A program made the position numbers and the translations under genes. Source: Epiperipatus broadwayi (lineage: Eukaryota > Onychophora > Udeonychophora > Euonychophora > Peripatidae). From it: DNA of 64,000 nucleotides. The stretch lies in assembly GCA_028023455.1 (NCBI GenBank), contig JAQFVV010006311.1:932001-996000 (forward strand), read 5' to 3'. This document shows positions 61,301 through 64,000 of this stretch, in pieces. Each line of letters begins with the position of its first letter. Position 1 is the first letter of the stretch. Under the pieces are notes generated by a model. That model did not search any database. It saw only the letters and a program-made list of their open reading frames with translations, and was not told where the DNA came from.

Positions 61301-61415
61301 CATTTCCACACACAATTAATTAAGCAAAATAAATTTTACACTTATTTCCACTGTTTGAACATCCTATATTGTGTCTGTGTTGTATTTCAACATCATATTC
61401 CATCTTTTTATGTAA
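58330..61415. other. AT-rich stretch, little recognisable
   Basis: A poly-A run at about 58658-58670, an (AAC)n patch at 59080-59096 and a run of 10 C at 59188-59197. The frame 59976-60194 contains FFLLGDINTNI, which weakly resembles the GDFN motif of LINE endonucleases, so an old LINE piece is possible but not established. Confidence 0.3.
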
Positions 61416-61798
61416 AAAAAAAGCTACTTAAACATCACATGATCACCATATCCTAAATCTACACAAGTAAAACAGTGACAAACTTTCCCTACAGTTGTTC
61501 CACCCAGTGCAATCTATAGTAATCAATAGTGATCATATGATGTTTAGTAGTTTAATACCAGTCTTGCTCATTCGAAGATGATGACTATGATTTATTAAAG
61601 AACCAAAGAATCAGAATGTATAAATACTGAACTGGGTTCAGATCTATATGACTATACAAATGAATGAGCTTGGATTGAAAACATTATCTATTTTCACTTT
61701 GGAATCATAACTTTATAGTTAACTAAAAAGGTAAAAGGTGGCTGCTGGAAAATTGCATTAGATTCTAAGATCAGGCACAGTACACTCGGATTAAAGAC

Positions 61799-61840
61799 TC
61801 CTCACCAATGAAAACCACAAAATAGAAACTAGTCTGTATG
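61799..61840 (+). ncRNA. Hammerhead relic, family A
   Basis: TCCTCA, CCAATGA in place of CTGATGA, a weakened helix II, GAAA, C-TA-G, TC, TGTATGGGA with an insertion in helix I. Recognisable by position in the monomer; not expected to fold properly. Confidence 0.4.
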
Positions 61841-62214
61841 GGAATTTTATGCATAAACCTTCTTACATCCATTGGCTTGCACTGGGTAGCATTATTATAT
61901 GGAATTGTCACTGTTTATTATATGGAATTGTCACTGTTTAACAATTTGGGTATGCATAGGAAATAATAATGTGATGTTTAGTGGTTTAATACTATTCCTG
62001 TTTATGGGATGATGTCTTTGGGTATTAAAGAACCAGAGACATCAAGATGTATATATACCCTGAGTTCAGATCTATATGACTGTATAAGTGAATAATTTTG
62101 GCTTGAAAATATCTGTTTTCCATTTTGGACTCATAGCTTTATAGTTAACTAAAAAGATAGCTGGAGGTTGTATTAGATCCTAAGATCTAGGTGCAGTGTT
62201 TTCAGATCCAAGAC

Positions 62215-62256
62215 TCCCAACAAATAAAAGTCACAAGCTAGAAATAAGTCAGGGAA
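62215..62256 (+). ncRNA. Hammerhead relic, family A
   Basis: TCCCAA, CAAATAA, AAGT-CACAA-GCTA, GAAA, T-AA-G, TC, AGGGAA. The core is lost and helix I is partly paired. It lies 416 bp after the relic at 61799, confirming the tandem monomer layout. Confidence 0.4.
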
Positions 62257-62384
62257 TACTGAATAAGTAGGCACTAGATATGGATCATATGCACAAACTT
62301 CTTGCATCCAATGATTACTATGGCTTGTACTGGATGGCATTATTATATAGAGATTTGTCACTGTTTTTAAAAAAATCTACCAAC

Positions 62385-64000
62385 ATATTTAAACTGGTAT
62401 TTTCAAGTTGCATTCAGGAAATAGATGTAAAGCAAATGATATAATATATTCACACTCTCATTCTAAATCACTTAAGATTGGCCTATATAAGTGCATTTAA
62501 GTTCAAAAATAAGATGATCATTCTTATTTTCTCAAAGTCTTTATTTTGTAGTTGGAACAAGAGGATTCTCACATTTAACATTGCCGATTTGGTCCAAGTG
62601 AGGAGGAATTATTACCTTCTAAATAGAATTAAATAGATTCTGCTGACTGCCTCTTTTGAATTAATTAGCATTATCATCAGCATATTATAAATTCTGAAGA
62701 CAAACAATGTAAATTAAAATATCAGACTATATATAATAAATTATAGTTATTAATAGTGGAATAGCAAATTAAATAATAGTGTACATATTTTCTTATTGAA
62801 GTAATATAATTTTGTTAATAGAAACATGAGTAAGTTTATGCATGAGAGATTTTGAATGGATTTTCAAATAAACAAGAATTATTTTTAATTAATTATTGGT
62901 ATGCTAATTAAAGTTGATCTAAATATTGGTTCAAAAAGATAATGAAGACAAGCTGGACTTTCTTTTCTCCTCAATATATAGGGAGCACAGAGGTGAAGAA
63001 TTCCAGAGAAATCACACTCTGATTGTAGATATTTTTAATAACCATATAAGTAAACTAGAATTATTTATATAATATCACAACTGACCTGAGAAGAGGAGGA
63101 AAGCAGTGCAATGTTTTTTTTGGGTGTATCTGGTAGTGGTGGTTTTTTTTTGAAAATATGATAAAAACACTTAGATATTTAAAAAAAATTATCTTATTTG
63201 CAAATATTTCTTAATTCTACTAGCAATTTTCTAGGATTGTCCAAAAAATAATGTGAAAAATTTTGAAAGATAAAAATAAAAATTTACTAAATATATATTT
63301 TTGTTTTAAGATATTATTTAATTATTGTTTCAAAATTATTTTCTTTTAGCATGTGTTTTTAAAAATGGCTGGGTTTATTTTATAGAAATGAATAAAAAAT
63401 TTAAGTTATTTACTGAATACATTAAATGATTAAATTCATATTTCCAAATTTTTCTGCAAAAGCGCTAGAAAAAATGTCTTTTAATTTACAAATTTTATTT
63501 ATTAGAATGGGGGTGGCAGAGTAAAATTATCTTGCACAAAAATGCTTCATACCCATGCAACAATGATACTCTTAATAAAAATGCAGAAAATCATGAAAAT
63601 ATTCTCACATCTTCAGACAAAATTAATGATTTCAGAGAAAAGTTATTGCTTTGAAAGAAAAGAAGAGAAAATACAGTAGAAATGTTTGAACTAGTGAAAA
63701 CATGCAAACTGGATAAAAATCAAGCCTTTTATAAATCTCTTAACAAATTAGCATGACCAAATAGTTTTAAATAATTAAATATATAAAAAATGTTTAAAAT
63801 AGGCCAAGATATTTCAAATTGGACACCAAATATAACAGTGAAAAAGTTTGAAGATAAACATTCTTTTATATTCAGATTTGTCAAATATATTAGAAAATGA
63901 AGATAGTTAGAGAATTAGTTCATTAACTAATAATGCACTTATTTTTTAGAGATTTCCTAAAAGTTATTTAAATAGAACTGTTGAATTAATTCAGTTACTT
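62385..64000. other. AT-rich stretch, no gene supported
   Basis: No open frame with a plausible protein. Purine-rich broken frames near 63600-63900 might be old retroelement coding sequence, but no motif can be named. Confidence 0.35.

Larger units (their letters stand above)
61428..62368 (+). mobile_element. Family A insertion, tandem dimer with ~12-bp target duplication
   Basis: Begins with ~100 bp of reverse-orientation family A starting at the terminus (TTAAACATCACATGATCACC). It flips near 61531 and continues as forward-orientation monomers with hammerhead relics at 61799 and 62215 (period 416 bp). Flanks AAAAAAAGCTAC (61416-61427) and AAAAAAATCTAC (62369-62380) differ at one base. A 24-bp tandem duplication (TATATGGAATTGTCACTGTT and a few bases more) sits at about 61896-61943. 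It is the most diverged of the large copies. Confidence 0.75.

Noticed and set aside
1-64000. CRISPR arrays, operons, bacterial promoters or ribosome-binding sites.
   Set aside because: No regularly spaced short repeats, no dense gene packing; the window is clearly eukaryotic.

Overview
This is an intergenic, repeat-bearing window from an AT-rich invertebrate animal genome. By eye it is roughly three-quarters A+T, with long homopolymer and TA runs. There are no long intact genes, no operons and no bacterial features. The recognisable coding matter is retrotransposon debris: a non-LTR reverse transcriptase, and Penelope-like elements with a GIY-YIG domain. Two short GC-richer open stretches could be host exons. 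The lineage cannot be fixed from this window. A marine invertebrate would fit, but that is inference.

Layout. 1-15.2 kb: a decayed non-LTR element on the minus strand (about 1.75-3.2 kb), a 76-bp piece of repeat family A (1.06 kb), a degenerate tRNA-like block (5.4 kb), a 346-bp-spaced direct repeat (6.2-6.8 kb), a GC-richer open stretch (10.3-10.6 kb) and a GC-richer non-coding block (10.96-12.4 kb). 15.2-31 kb: family A insertion (15.25 kb), a head-to-head Penelope-like insertion (17.1-20.5 kb), family B fold-back (23.86 kb), a tRNA-like block (27.06 kb) and family A (30.8 kb). 35.9-41 kb: a candidate exon on the minus strand, two MITE-like elements (one with a clear 8-bp target duplication), twin AT palindromes and a small fold-back. 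43.5-47.1 kb: two large family A insertions with tandem monomers, and between them a perfect 88-bp tandem duplication. 50.4-54.2 kb: another Penelope GIY-YIG fragment and three family B copies. 55.3-58.3 kb: a truncated family A copy abutting a 5'-truncated LINE. 61.4-62.4 kb: a further family A dimer.

Main result. Repeat families A and B are unrelated in sequence, but each carries a motif that folds as a minimal type I hammerhead ribozyme: helix I of 5-6 bp, CUGAUGA core, short helix II, GAAA, a 2-bp helix III with a tiny loop, and UH at the cleavage site. Helix I of family A shows paired or wobble-to-Watson-Crick changes between copies. Family A occurs as tandem monomers of about 416-461 bp with the ribozyme at the same place in each. 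Most insertions have direct repeats of 11-18 bp at both ends and a head-to-head layout. This is the pattern expected of retrozyme-like or Penelope-associated non-autonomous elements. The Penelope-like insertion at 17-20 kb has the same head-to-head layout, so a Penelope-type reverse transcriptase is a reasonable but unproven candidate for the mobilising enzyme.
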